Below are positions 32,245 to 43,161 of a stretch of DNA of 43,821 nucleotides, piece after piece. Position numbers and translations under genes: made by a program. Each line of letters opens with the position of its first letter. Positions within the stretch are counted from its first letter, which is position 1. Where the stretch lies: NCBI GenBank assembly GCA_000310025.1, contig FN649735.1:2817439-2861259 (forward strand). The letters are read 5' to 3'. This DNA is from Ectocarpus siliculosus. Taxonomy: Eukaryota; Sar; Phaeophyceae; Ectocarpales; Ectocarpaceae. Below the pieces are notes generated by a model. It did not search any database. It was not told where the DNA came from and saw nothing but the letters and a program-made list of their open reading frames with translations.

Positions 32245-32868
32245 AGGCCAGTTGTTACGGAAAATTTTCCCAGATGGGAATCCGGGGGATCGGCAGATAA
32301 TACTCCACCACCCCCTAAAAGTAGGAGGTCTGCGTACTGGGCAGCAAGCAGAGAGCACCAAAGCGCTTGGTCAGTTCGTCCTCGCCTCACAGTCCCCTGT
32401 TTGCCATCTAACCGATAAGGCTGTACACTCCACTACTGTGAGCTTCTCGGAGCCAAGTTTGGGCAGCTAGAGTGGAGTGTGCGTAGAGTATGCAATGATA
32501 TGAAAGCAAATTCACGATTCCCAGTTTGGAATTCCAACCAATTCCAGTTGGGAAATCATTAGGAATTCCCACCAGGATCGTCCAGCAATTCCAAATTGGA
32601 ATTCCTATTTTACCAAGCATGGTGAACACACATTGCACCGCAGCTCCCCAAACTTGGCTCGAAGAGGCTCACAGCAATGCTCTACGCGGCCTCGAAGGTT
32701 TGAATGCAAACGGGTCTCTGTGAGGCGAGTACTGGGTGCCAAAGCGCTTTTGTGAGCTTTTTTTCCATCGAAGTGCGCAAAACTCCTGCGGCCTCATGGA
32801 GGTTTGGATGTAAAAGGCGTAATATCGGGATTCCCAGTTGGGAATTTCTTTCCATAACAACTGGCCTT
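32245..32868. mobile_element. Foldback (long inverted repeat) element FB2
   Basis: The left arm starts aaggccagttgttacggaaa (32244/5) and the right arm, read inward from 32868, starts aaggccagttgttatggaaa. Further paired blocks are ttcccagatgggaatc / ttcccaactgggaatc, caccaaagcgctt / gcgctttggcac (with a gap), cgcctcacag, and gagccaagtttggg. The arms are roughly 290 bp and about 70-75 percent alike, so it is older than FB1. The middle (32510-32605) is rich in smaller palindromes built on ggaattcc. No target duplication could be assigned. Probably a decayed nonautonomous DNA transposon. Confidence 0.7.
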
Positions 32869-33074
32869 AGCCCAGGGGGGGGGGGGGGCGTACTCATTTG
32901 TTGCTTGCCGTAGTCATTTGACCATTGACCACGCGTCCCTTTCGAGACGGAGAACCGTTCCTACACCTACTAGAGACACCACCAACATTTGGGAGCTCTT
33001 TACGTTTCTGCCACAAACTCCATAAAAAAATGGGGGGGGGGGGGTTCCACGGGTTTCCACATGGACGACGAATG

Positions 33075-34839
33075 AACCCTTCGTCCTGGGGCACCTCTAT
33101 ACCATCCTCGTAAAGGTGTGGAACGGAGGAGATATTCCGCAAGAGTGGAAGGATGCAACCATCAAGGTGCTGTACAAGAAGGGTGACCGGTCCAACTGTA
33201 ACAACTACAGGGGGATTTCGCTACTATCTCACGTAGGCAAGGTCCCAATCAAGATCATCACCAACCGTCTGAGCGCCTTCTACGAAGCCAACAACATCCT
33301 CCCGGAGGAACAGTGCGAATTTCGATCCGGGCGATCCACCGTCGACATGCTGTTCGTCGTGCGCCGCCTCCAGGAGCTGGGGCGGAGAAAGAAAATACCG
33401 CTCTACATGTGATTCGTCGACTTGAAGAAGGAGTATGATTCGGTGGACCGAGGGATGCTATGGAAAGTGCTGGCCAGGGCCGGGATTCCCGCGAAGCTGA
33501 TCAAAGTCATCCGTCAATTCCACGATGGAATGCGGGCCCGTGTGCGCATGGACGACGGAGAACTATCGGACTCGATCTTCGTGACACAGTAGAGGGCGTG
33601 TGACAAGGATGTGTGCTATCCCCACCGCTGTTCAACATCTTCTTCGCCGAGGTCCTCGAGGTCGTTGTCATCCGATTCAGCGAGGATGATGTTGTTCTGC
33701 GGAGCCTGGTGTGCTTGGAGGAGGGGAAGACAGAAGCGGGGGGGGCGGAGGAGACACCCCTTGACCGAGTACGGAGGGCAGTATGGGGGATGCTATATGC
33801 CGATGATGCCGGCGTCGTATCGAGGTCTGGAGAAGGACTGGCGAGAATGATGACCATAATCGTTGAGGTGTTCGGGGAGTTCGGGCTGACGGTATCGGAG
33901 AAGAAGACGGAGACACTCCTGATGCGCGCCAAGGACAAGCCGACTACAACACCACAGCCCCCCCCGCCTCCACCGCTGACCATCGAAGCCGCGGGACAGA
34001 AATTCGCCCAGACGACCGAGTTCCGGTACCTCGGTGGCCTCGTCAACGAACATGGCGACCTCACCCGGGAGATCAACTACAGGAGCAGAGGAGCGTGGGC
34101 GTGCCTCGGGCGATATGGCCGGGAGCTCTTCGACAGACCGAAAGCGCCATTCCGACTCCGCCTCCTCCAGGCGGAAGCGATGGAGGCACTGCTGTACGGC
34201 TGCATGACAGGTTCACCTCTTAGCGGCCACTACCAGACGCTGCCATCGATATACCACCGACTGCTCCTTCGAGTTATCGGGTACAAGCACAAGAAAGACA
34301 CCTACCGGCAGCTTTCCTACACCCAGACGCTGAAGAGGGTCGGATGCCAGAGCGTTGGAGCCACGATCCGACAACGACGCCTACTGTTCGCGGGAGCATT
34401 GGCAAGGCAGCCGGACGGGCGACTCCCGAAACGACTGATGCTCGGCGAACTGGCGGGGGGGGAGAAGCGAGGTAGGGGGGGACAGGAACAGAACTGGCCG
34501 AAGTGTGTGCTCGACGACCTGAAGGCATTCGGGGCCGACCACGGATCTACGAAAACCGATCCATGTTGTCTCGGAATCCCGGTACCGAAAGACACGGCAC
34601 CGAAGTTAAAGTGGACGGAGGCCGCGAAGGTGGAGGGAGGAGTACCCTGGCATGCGGCGGTGCTGCAGGGAGATGAGACGTTCATGATCTCCTGGCACAA
34701 GAAGGAAGAAGAGGCCAGCCGACAACGAGCGCTCAAACGAGACCACAAGCCAACAACCAATGGGGCGGGAGGGGGGCAGGAGACGGACGAGACGGCGAGG
34801 GAAGAAAGTAAACGAGAAGAGACGGACCGAGTGGCGTGA
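33075..34839 (+). pseudogene. LINE reverse transcriptase, plus strand, with stops and one frameshift
   Basis: The translation carries the RT blocks in order: GDIPQEWKDATIKVLYKKGD and NCNNYRGISLL (33.12-33.22 kb); motif A as FVDLKKEYDSVD with its Asp at 33419-33421; motif B as QGCVLSPPLFNIFF near 33610; motif C as YADD at 33796-33807; then the thumb and a C-terminal region (TEFRYLGGLVNE, RRLLFAGALARQPDGRLPKR) to a stop at 34837-34839. A TGA lies at 33410-33412, a TAG at 33590-33592 and a TGA at 33601-33603, with a frame change between the last two, so it is inactive. From 33613 the frame is open for 408 codons. The endonuclease is absent (5' truncation). The K-K-G-D...N-Y-R-G-I-S-L and YLGG blocks fit RTE/CR1-like LINEs; the exact clade was not settled. 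Confidence 0.88.
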
Positions 34840-35024
34840 TACGTGCCGGATTGAATTTCTTTTAGCCAATTCTCCCCCCCCAACGCTGCACCATTGCACC
34901 AACCCCCCACTAGTGATGACGTACCATTACCATCCATCATGTATCGCTGGTTGGTGGCCATGTTTGCGTGTTTGCTTGTTCGTTCGTTAGTGGTCTCTCC
35001 ACCGTGTGCCTTATTCTGTCTCTT

Positions 35025-35165
35025 ATTTCTTGTTATTTTCGGCCTGGTCTCTTTTTGTCCTCGCTCTTTTTCATTTTATTTCTCTTTTTCTTCCTGTTTC
35101 CGTTTATTTTTTTTCTCTTTTTCTCTTTTTTCTCTTTGTCGCTCTTTTTTCTCTCTTTTTATGTG
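35025..35165 (+). repeat. Pyrimidine-rich tract (tctttttc-type)
   Basis: About 140 bases made mostly of T and C (ctctttttctcttttttctc and similar), 190 bases after the LINE stop codon. It may belong to the 3' untranslated region of the LINE, or be an independent tract; no target duplication or poly(A) tail was recognised. Hydrophobic Phe/Leu-rich frames here are a by-product. Confidence 0.6.
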
Positions 35166-37127
35166 TCAGATGGCCTTGTCTCTGCTTGCGTGTGAAGCAC
35201 CAAGATTGAACCGAGGGGGTGTACCTCTTTCTCTCTGGCCCGTGATGCTGACTCCTAGTCTCAGTTGTTACCTCGCATAGCGCGCAGAGGGAGCGGAGGA
35301 CTCCAGAATATCTGTCGTTGATTTCTACAGCAGTATTGACTTGCGGTCCCGTCGGGGCCAGTTTGTTTGAGCGTACCTTTTTCTATGGTAAGTTAGCCTG
35401 TGACCACGGGAATCGACCGCGTCAAGTGTTGGATCAGTACGGACATATGTTGGTACTGGGTAGAGAGAGATCGGAACGGTTTTTAACGTGAAGACAACAA
35501 CAACATTGAGGGACCCTTGGCAGGTGAGCGAAGAGAGAAGGGGGCGTCCCTATCCCCTATCCCCAGACAGACCAATGCATCCTTACCAACGCATCTCTCC
35601 TGTAAACCTTCCATTGATATGCCGTCGCCCCCCATCTCCCGCTCTCTGCTGGCCTCTGCTTGTTGGTGGCGTGGTGTCAGCAGTCTCCTTTCTTTCAAAA
35701 ATAAGCTGTGAGTAGGTTGGCGGGGTCCATCTCACGCGGGCGACATGGCGGGCGTAGGAAGCGGGCGACCCTGCGAGGTCGAGGTGAGGGAAAAGTAGTT
35801 GGGGCAGTCGTTGGACCCAGGAAGGGGTCCAAAGTTCTTACAATGTACTCGGGTGAACACCCGTATTGTTTTAAAGCAGTCCGTCGGGCAGCTGCTTCCC
35901 TTCAAGACACCAAGACCTAGAGATGCTGATCACCTGGCGTCCCTGCAGCTTCCGCGCCGCAGCAGATTGCGCGTCCCATGGGCCTAATCTGACCGCTTTT
36001 GTATCTCCTGTAATATCTGCTGATCAACAGCGTACGTGCCCGCTCGCGTCGTGGCTGCCTGCTCGATGCAAACCAACCGTCGTACCGCAGTAGTTGCCCC
36101 TTGTTGTGCCGGGGAGGGTGCTGCTGAAACACGCTGGCAGGCAGTTCTTCGTTCCTGCCAGGGGTTCCTGTCAGTTGTTGGGATCCACACCAACTACCCT
36201 TGTGTGGATATCTTGTCGCGCTCCGACGAGCTTGTACCGCTCTCCCTCCCTCTGCTGGCATCCAATACCCGCCATGTTTTTGAAAGAGCTGCACACGCAC
36301 ACCAGCAGCAGACAGCGGTTGAACAATATGCTGTACGGCAACAAGGAGCGTCACTGCTGCCCCTGCCCCAACGTACACATTCGTAGTACTACTGCTGTTG
36401 TGAAAATCGTGACTCGGTATCCCCACTCACACGTGTCTGTCGGGGGCTGTATCATATGAATTACCAGAACGGCGCGGCCTCCCGCGCACCGGCCAGCTTC
36501 CCGTTGAACACTTGCCGTAAACGTGCGATGCATGCACTGTATGGTAGCAGCGTCGCACGGATGTGTACTCTGTAGCTTCCAACGACACCGCCAGTACCAG
36601 CGACATTTTGTATTGCTCACTCACCCCACGGTTCAATCACCTGGCGTGCCGCGAAGCCGACAGGAAAACGAAATTCGTCCGCCACCACCTACAACAACGG
36701 AAAGCAAGGCTGCATTGTCTGCGGCTATGCATGTACATAAATAGACCAATTCATGTGTTAGAAACGCATGTCGCAGACCACCAAAATCGCCGGACGTGTG
36801 TGTCGGTCCTGTTGGAATCAAAGTGCGGATTCAAAGTGCGAGACGAGCTACATGTAGATCCACATACATCCTTGTGCTGGTGTGGCACCAAAGTGCAGAA
36901 GTTGCGGCAAAACCCTACAAAAGTTACCTACCGCTTGTACATACATACATTATGCGTATATGTCGAGTCAGGCTTGTTTGAAGCAACAAGAGGACCCCTG
37001 AAAGTCGCCCGCAGCAGGACGTCGAGGGGGCAGCTGCTTAGCCGCTTTGGCTCTCTCCGCTTCGCGTTGCACATGGCCCGATCGGAACTGGGTACAACCT
37101 GGAACAGCTAAATAGCGCCATGGGTAC
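35166..37127. other. Stretch without a convincing gene
   Basis: Open frames up to 182 codons (plus 36563-37111) and 169 codons (minus 35917-36426) show no recognisable family or codon bias. The promoter of the dienelactone-hydrolase-like gene should lie in the right part, but no core element was convincing. Confidence 0.45.
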
Positions 37128-37264
37128 ATGACGGTTCACGTGCAAGACCGTGGCGTTAGTTGCTGTTCCAGGTGGCCAGTGCCGATCGCTTCATGTACAA
37201 CGCGGAGGAGCACCGCAGGGAGAGAGCCCAAATTCCGAGGGTCCCGGCAGCTGCCCCCTCGACG

Positions 37265-37296
<32 letters not shown>

Positions 37297-40200
37297 ACCT
37301 TTCGCAGCACTGGGCTGCACCAACTGCAGCTACCGCTGCTGAGCCTACGTCAGCAGACTCCCCCCTCAGTAGCGGCTACGTGGGTGCTTGCAAGAGGTTG
37401 GAGCATTGCCGGTCTGTTACCCTCTGCATTTGCTTGGTATTCACGTACAAGCAATGACAATGGTCGTAATTCTTCTGCATGCTATGAAACATGCGTAGGC
37501 GTCGACTCTGCAGAAATTCTTACGTCTATTATAGGATATGTGTAAGGTGTATAAGAGGTACACTCATGGTTGATTTAATTTCCATCTTTGTGCAGGAGAT
37601 TTCGCTGGGAGCCACGCGGGGGATTCTGGCGAAACCCAAACCGGTGGTGGCGGCTTCGCCGTCTTTGCAAGCGCCGCAAGACCTGTCGTCATGGTGAGTT
37701 ACATGAATGACAGTTCGGCGTGACTGCACCACCGAAAGGTACTGTGCAGAAACAGAGACGCAGCGGCCTACCCTTACGGCAAATGACAAACGTCGAGGTT
37801 TTGCAAGCGCCGCAGGACCTGCCGTCATGGATGTATCACGTTGTTCGGCAAAACCATGGCCGACAAATCTTGCGCAAACGCAGAGACATGGCGCAGGATA
37901 GCTTGCCGCAAGTGGCAAGCGTAGATATAACAATGTTAATGTTGTCACCGTTACAACCCCCGTCTTTTGGCCTGTTACAAGACCGAGTGCCACGCAAGCG
38001 TCTCGCAAAGCGTGTGGCGGGGATTTACCCTCCAAGTTGACCCCCACCAGCGCGAGTCGTAGTAGGCTGTCGGTGTTGACATATAGTCGGCGGTCCTCAA
38101 TAGCGGTAGGTAGTGGTTAGAGTTTTTGGTGCCGTTATTCAGGGCAGTGTCGCTTTTACTAGTAGCGATTGTACTCGGAGATGCATTTGCGCCAAGCGAT
38201 TTCGGTGCCGTTATTCAAGGCATTCCGCTTTCTAGGGTGCTGCTTACAGAGGACCGCCGACTGTACCGTAAGGGGCGGGCGGGGTGGCACCCCTTATAGA
38301 CCGACTTTCAAAGCTCCATTGTTCCTCAACCAACGGGATTCGAACAGCGCCCCCGATACGTGTAAGGAAAGGCCTCCACGAGATGTTTCCAAAACCTCCG
38401 CTGTTGGTGTTGGCTCAATCTTGTTTTTGGAGAAAAGCTCGAGCTTTGGAGATCGGTCTAGGGTAGGTGCCATCTCTCCTTCTCTTTCGGTGTGCCGTCG
38501 TGGTTGTTGCTGAGGACATGGACCCTCCGCCAGATCCAGGTAGTATGATGTCCTTACCCGATCTCTCCCACGCGCCCTATCGTGGCATCCTCGTGTTGCT
38601 GTTGTTGTTGAGTTACCGAGCTAGGGTTACTTTGATGCTCTCTCTCTCGATTAACTCCTTCTCCACCAGCCTTGTTGAACTCCCCCGCCCTACATGTCCA
38701 TGCGCATGCGAAACACCAATCTGTAACGGGGCCTTTACTCCAGGGGTGGACCGCTCTCTGTCTCTTTCGTGTTAGGCCTCGCTCCGTGGCGATAGATTCA
38801 GGCCGATGATGGCGGCTGTGCTTACACCATGAAAAGAAGGCACTTGCACTGCTTGATCGAGCCGACAAACACAGAACCGACGGCAACAACGAATCGCACG
38901 ATACCACTTATCACCTATAATACGACGTATTTTCTTGTCGTAGTTTGCATCCCGTGGGAAGTCGGCCCGCAAACAGTCGGCATGTATCTTTCGTCGGCGT
39001 GCAACCGTTCAGTCTTTTTTTCCCGAGCAGTCGATCACGTTTGCCCCCCCCCCCATCTGGCGGTGTCTCTCCACCTTTCTCCTCTAACGAGGATACGGTT
39101 TTTCTAATCTGGAGTCACTCCCCGATCGTGCTTATCCGTATTGTTCAAGCTGCCTTGTTTGCCTGCACTCGGTGCTCTCTCTGTTCTCACGCCAATGCCG
39201 GCGTCGTCTATGACTCGCTCCGTCATCGGCGCCGGTTGTTAAGCCGAACTTTTTCCTTAATTTTGTTTGCACTCATTGCTTTGTTCGGACGCCAACGTCA
39301 TCGTCCGTGACCCGTGCCGTCCTTGTCGCTGTTGCCGTTTTCCTTCCTCCCTCCCTGACTATTGCAGCGCCGTGGTGTTGCTGCCGGATGTGTTCGGCTT
39401 CGACACTCCGGAGACAACGGGGGCGGCCAGGCTCTTGGCCCAACAGGGGTATAACACGCTTGTGCCGGATATCTATAGGTGAGAGACGGCAACGCGTGAG
39501 GGGACAGCACGCAGTGTTTTGGCGGGGTATTGTAGTTGTTTTTGTTTTCTTTGCCATCCGAATTGCAGATAGCGCCGCACTTTTCTTCAAAACTTGGCAG
39601 CTAAGAAATTGATACAGCCTCGAAAAAACTCGAAATCTAAGAACTTGAGCTATAATATATTATATTTATATGAGACGGGTTAAGAAACCTTACACTGATA
39701 TTAGGACCTCTGCTACGTAGCGGCCCGTTGTTAAACCCACGAAATAACAAAGAACTGACGACGCACCCAGCCGCGGCCAACATGAGAGGCCCTTCAGGTC
39801 GGGCGCTCTCTGTACTCCGATACTGTTCGTGTTGTCTACATATCGCTGTGCGCAGCGCTTATGTTCGCAACGTACGGCCGTACCCTCTCGAGTTTAGAGG
39901 TCCGATCCGGGTTGATACACAAGACGCCCAACAATGTGCGGGAATTGTCTCCCATATTTTTGTGTCCAATTTATCGTGTTTTACTGTACTTTGCGAGAAC
40001 GGCTGAGCAGGTTAGTTCCTTCCCTCAAGTTGTCTCACGAGGGGGAACGCTCTCGACCACTGTTTGAGTCCAGGCAAGAAGTGGTACAACACGCACCACA
40101 CCCCTTGCTCGCGCTTCTTACTCCTAGCCTAGTCGCTAGGGGGGTACAGCAGTATCGCCGTAGCCGGCAAGACCACTGGGATGCAAGATTGTACACTTTG

Positions 40201-43161
40201 CTTGCACGGATGATTCGGTTTGTTACATCCCCTTTTTGGTTTTCGATTCTCAACGCATATCCTAGACTCGCGGCAGTCGTACTGCTGTCTTCACGAGATG
40301 TGATGCGCCGATGCCAAGTGTGTTAAGTTGAATCGTCTCGCTGCCTACCTCCCTACCTCCCTACCTCCTCTGGCATCGCTTCCTCTCTCTCGTTGGGTGC
40401 ATTTTGGGGCGGAACGGAACAGGGGTCAGGCATGGCCGAAGGGGGTGGAACAGAGCCGTAGGGCGCTAACGGAGTGGTGTTCCTCGCAGGACCGAGAGCG
40501 CATGTTGGCGGACGTGAAGGTGCGTAAGGATGAACCGTGTTTGTGCTTGCCATCGGTGATTTTCGTGCTCTCCCACCTACCGCGTTTACTTACCGTGTGT
40601 CAGGCGGAAACGTTTGTCTTGGTATTTAGCAAGAAGTAACACTGGTGAAGATCCTGGTCAAGGGGTGAATCCCTCTCGCCCCTGTGAGTGTCTGTACGTG
40701 CGCTCGTATGAATTGAGCATCGGTGCCGGGTACCGGCTAATCGATTTCAAGACATCAATCTTGCGGAGGAAAAAAAAAAAAAAATGGCCGTCGCCGGTAT
40801 GAAGACGCTCGCCACAGGGAGGCTTCGAGAGAACGAACTTAGCGAAAGGGCCCACCAGCCTTTTGGGGTCTCGGTGTTCGTCTGCTCTGCCGACGTGAAA
40901 CTCCTCCTCCTTCTTAAAATAAGGGGTTGGGTTCTTTGTGAGATGGAGGTCTCCGTGTGATGAAGCGAGCGCCTTCGTCCTTTTCGTGCCACTCCCAAAC
41001 AACCTGGGTTCGTTGTCGTTCCTTTGTGTGGTAGACCTGGCGTGGTAGACGAGTACCCTCGTCCACGCGGGTGCTTTGAAGAAGTGCGAGAGTCGTATCG
41101 ACCGTTTCACAAAAATCGATCACCCCGGCACGCACGCGCTCGTTAGAAGCAAGAAGTCGATGGGTTTTCGGGAGGGACGTATATACGTACCGTAGGCGAC
41201 ATGACACAAGATACCATACCCCCCGGGCCAATTTTCGAAGCTCGATTCACCCAAGATGAAGAGGGTGCGATGCGTACATGAAACGATACGCCTTCGGAGA
41301 GCGCCCCCGAAGAGACGGCTCGAACGCCGCTACTTTCTGCACGGTCTCTCCAGGTTCGACGATGCGGTGTACGAGCTTTGAAGATTGCAGAAGGTAGCGG
41401 CGTTGGGACCGTCACGTCGAAAGCGAAACTTTCCGACCAACATATTTCTTTGATGTCGGCGACCTCTTCGTCGTAGTCGAACTTTGAACATTGGCCCAAG
41501 GGGTGTGTGATATCTGGGGTGCGGGGAGTCCTGTTCTCCTGCGCACAATTGTAGCAATACGAAATCGGCATCACTAGCCAAAACGTTTCCGCCCTAGATA
41601 AGTCCTGCTCTGGTTCTCGGACGCCGATTGTTGTCTGACGGTTGAATTCGTTCTGAAGGTCGATGTTCTGGTTTGCTGCGAGCGGTGTCTACGGTTGTGT
41701 GACTTTCGTACATTACAACAGCTCTCCGGATCTCCATTGCTGCACACGTTCCCGTACACACCAGTTGGAATTGCGTTTTGAATTGCCTCGAGCAAGCATT
41801 TGCCAGACTTGACCATATCCTAAATCACTACCCCTCTCTGGACTGTTACTATCATACTGTACTGCCGCAGACTACTGCTGTACGTGCATGTCCTCCCACC
41901 CCCATCCCCATGCTGTAGCCAAGCAGCCATGACCAAAACCGTGACGTGATGGTCCACCGACCGAATTTTCCAAGTCAGGGAATGGGGTGCCTTACCGTAG
42001 GTGACATGACGTTAGATACCAGACCCCCTTGGAAGTTTTTCAAAGCTCGAACACTGTACGATGAAGAGCGTATATGGAACGATGCGTGTCCGGCAAGGTC
42101 TCGATGGTACTGCTCCAACGCTGCCGTTTTCGGCGCGCTTGTACGCTTTCTGCTATGGAGAAAAGGAACTTTGAAACCGATCCAGGGGATGTGACGTCTT
42201 ACGTCACCAACGATGTATATATATTGGGCTCACGAGGGGCTGTTCGCTGGTTGGTGCAAGGACCGTTTTTACGTTTTTTCGAGTGTGTGAAAGGCTCCCA
42301 TGTATCTCTCGACGTGCCTCCCTGCGTCGGATTCCTGACTGTCGTGGTGAAGAAATAGTAGCGCAGGATGCACGATTTTTTCCCCTTTTTTGTGCCCCCT
42401 CCCCCACCCCACACCCGCAGTCACGCGCCGCCTCTCGTTGTTGTGTTTGTTTACGTTCTCTTGCGGCGTATGTATGGCCCCCATGATCGTTCGTTGCCCC
42501 TGGTCAGGAATCCGTGGTGTTTTTCAGGCAGCGAGAGGTGACGCGGCTAGCTGTTGTGGGTTTCTGCCTGGGGGCGGATGTCCTCCTCGAGTGCGCGGCG
42601 ATAGATGTGAGCAGCAGCGAAGGGGTATAATAACACGTGGCGCCGTCAGAGGTGTTGCTTCCTTGCGCACGTTGTCTCTGTTGGGTTGGTGTTGGTATGC
42701 AGGTATTGCTGGTTGTGGGAATGTCGGTGACCTTGTGTTGAAATCTCCGTCTAGTCAAATTGCAATCTTGTATGTTGCGTGTCGGTGACGTTGTGTTGAA
42801 AGTCGATATGATTTTTTTAGTTGTTGTGATGTTAGTGGTGCTCCAAATCGCGCACTCATCATAGGTCCCGGCTGACTACAGAAATGCCCGCCAATCATTC
42901 AACCAGCCCCTCTCGGCTTGCCCAAACTCCCTGCTGCCGAGTTCCACCGTATTCAATCTCGCGACTAAGTTTGCCCCGTGCACTTCTCTACCTTGGATGT
43001 ACACGTACCCGACTTGCACATACAATTTTTCCTCGGCATCGCAGGGTTTGTTTGACGCCGGGGTGGCGTTTTATCCGACGGCGCCTTCCGCGGGAGCCCG
43101 AACACGCATCCCGACTCTTTTGGTGTTTGGCGGAAACGACGACGCCTCTCCCCCTGAAACG
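37128..43161 (+). CDS. Dienelactone hydrolase family protein, five exons seen, 3' end outside window
   Basis: Exons: 37128-37379 (tentative), 37596-37693, 39368-39478, 40423-40519, 42508-42606 and 43045-43161. Phases match at every junction with GT-AG borders. The core reads EISLGATRGILAKPK, AVVLLPDVFGFDTPET, NTLVPDIYRGQAWPKG, DRERMLADVKESVVFFRQ, VTRLAVVGFCLGADV, GLFDAGVAFYP and PTLLVFGGNDDASPPET, the usual order of dienelactone hydrolase/CMBL-like alpha/beta hydrolases. The nucleophile is the Cys in GFCLG (exon at 42508) and the acid is the Asp of GGNDD (exon at 43045). The catalytic His should be in a later exon beyond 43821. The family hydrolyses lactones or esters, usually in the cytosol. 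Introns are 216, 1674, 944, 1988 and 438 bp. The first exon would give an 84-residue Arg/Ala/Ser-rich leader with a polyalanine run, possibly a targeting peptide. It is far less certain than the rest; if wrong, the true 5' exon is elsewhere upstream of 37596. Confidence 0.82.
37266..37293 (+). repeat. (CTG)9 / (GCT)9 trinucleotide repeat
   Basis: Nine perfect units. In the frame of the tentative first exon of the dienelactone-hydrolase-like gene they encode nine alanines; in the next frame they encode leucines. A probable length-variable site. Confidence 0.9.
37664..37930 (+). repeat. Imperfect tandem duplication (~135 bp) including the end of an exon
   Basis: The last 30 bases of exon 37596-37693 plus the first donor base (tttgcaagcgccgca, then gacctgtcgtcatgg) recur at 37800-37830 with two changes by eye. 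Similarity continues weakly downstream, e.g. gttcggc, gcagaaacagagacgcagcg versus gcgcaaacgcagagacatgg, and ttacggcaaatga versus cttgccgcaagtgg. The second copy lies in the following intron. Its splice donor is altered (ggatgtat in place of ggtgagtt), so it should be inactive as an exon end. Confidence 0.7.
38085..38262. repeat. Short inverted repeat pair (14 bp arms), MITE-like
   Basis: agtcggcggtcctc at 38085-38098 is the exact reverse complement of gaggaccgccgact at 38249-38262. Inside lie two direct copies of ggtgccgttattca(g/a)ggca at about 38128 and 38203. Lies in the intron 37694-39367 of the dienelactone-hydrolase-like gene. Possibly a small nonautonomous transposon, about 180 bp. Confidence 0.5.
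41165..42235. repeat. Two related MITE-like repeats in the 2-kb intron of the dienelactone-hydrolase-like gene
   Basis: The word ccgtaggcgacatgacac, then agataccatacccccc at about 41190-41226 recurs as ccgtaggtgacatgacgtta, then gataccagaccccc at about 41995-42030. Both are followed by a caaagctcga/cgaagctcga word and atgaag(a)g...gatgcg. An inverted relative, gtgacgtcttacgtcacc, lies at about 42189-42207. The first copy also has an internal inverted pair: gaacgccgctactttctgc near 41321 and gcagaaggtagcggcgttg near 41387. These fit small foldback elements; their exact borders were not settled. Confidence 0.5.

Noticed and set aside
36563-37111. 182-codon plus-strand open frame
   Set aside because: No family resemblance, many Cys and His in no pattern, and no supporting splice or codon evidence.
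38325-38350. B-box-like word (ttcgaatccc, minus strand)
   Set aside because: No A-box at the right distance and the T-stem does not pair; single short match.
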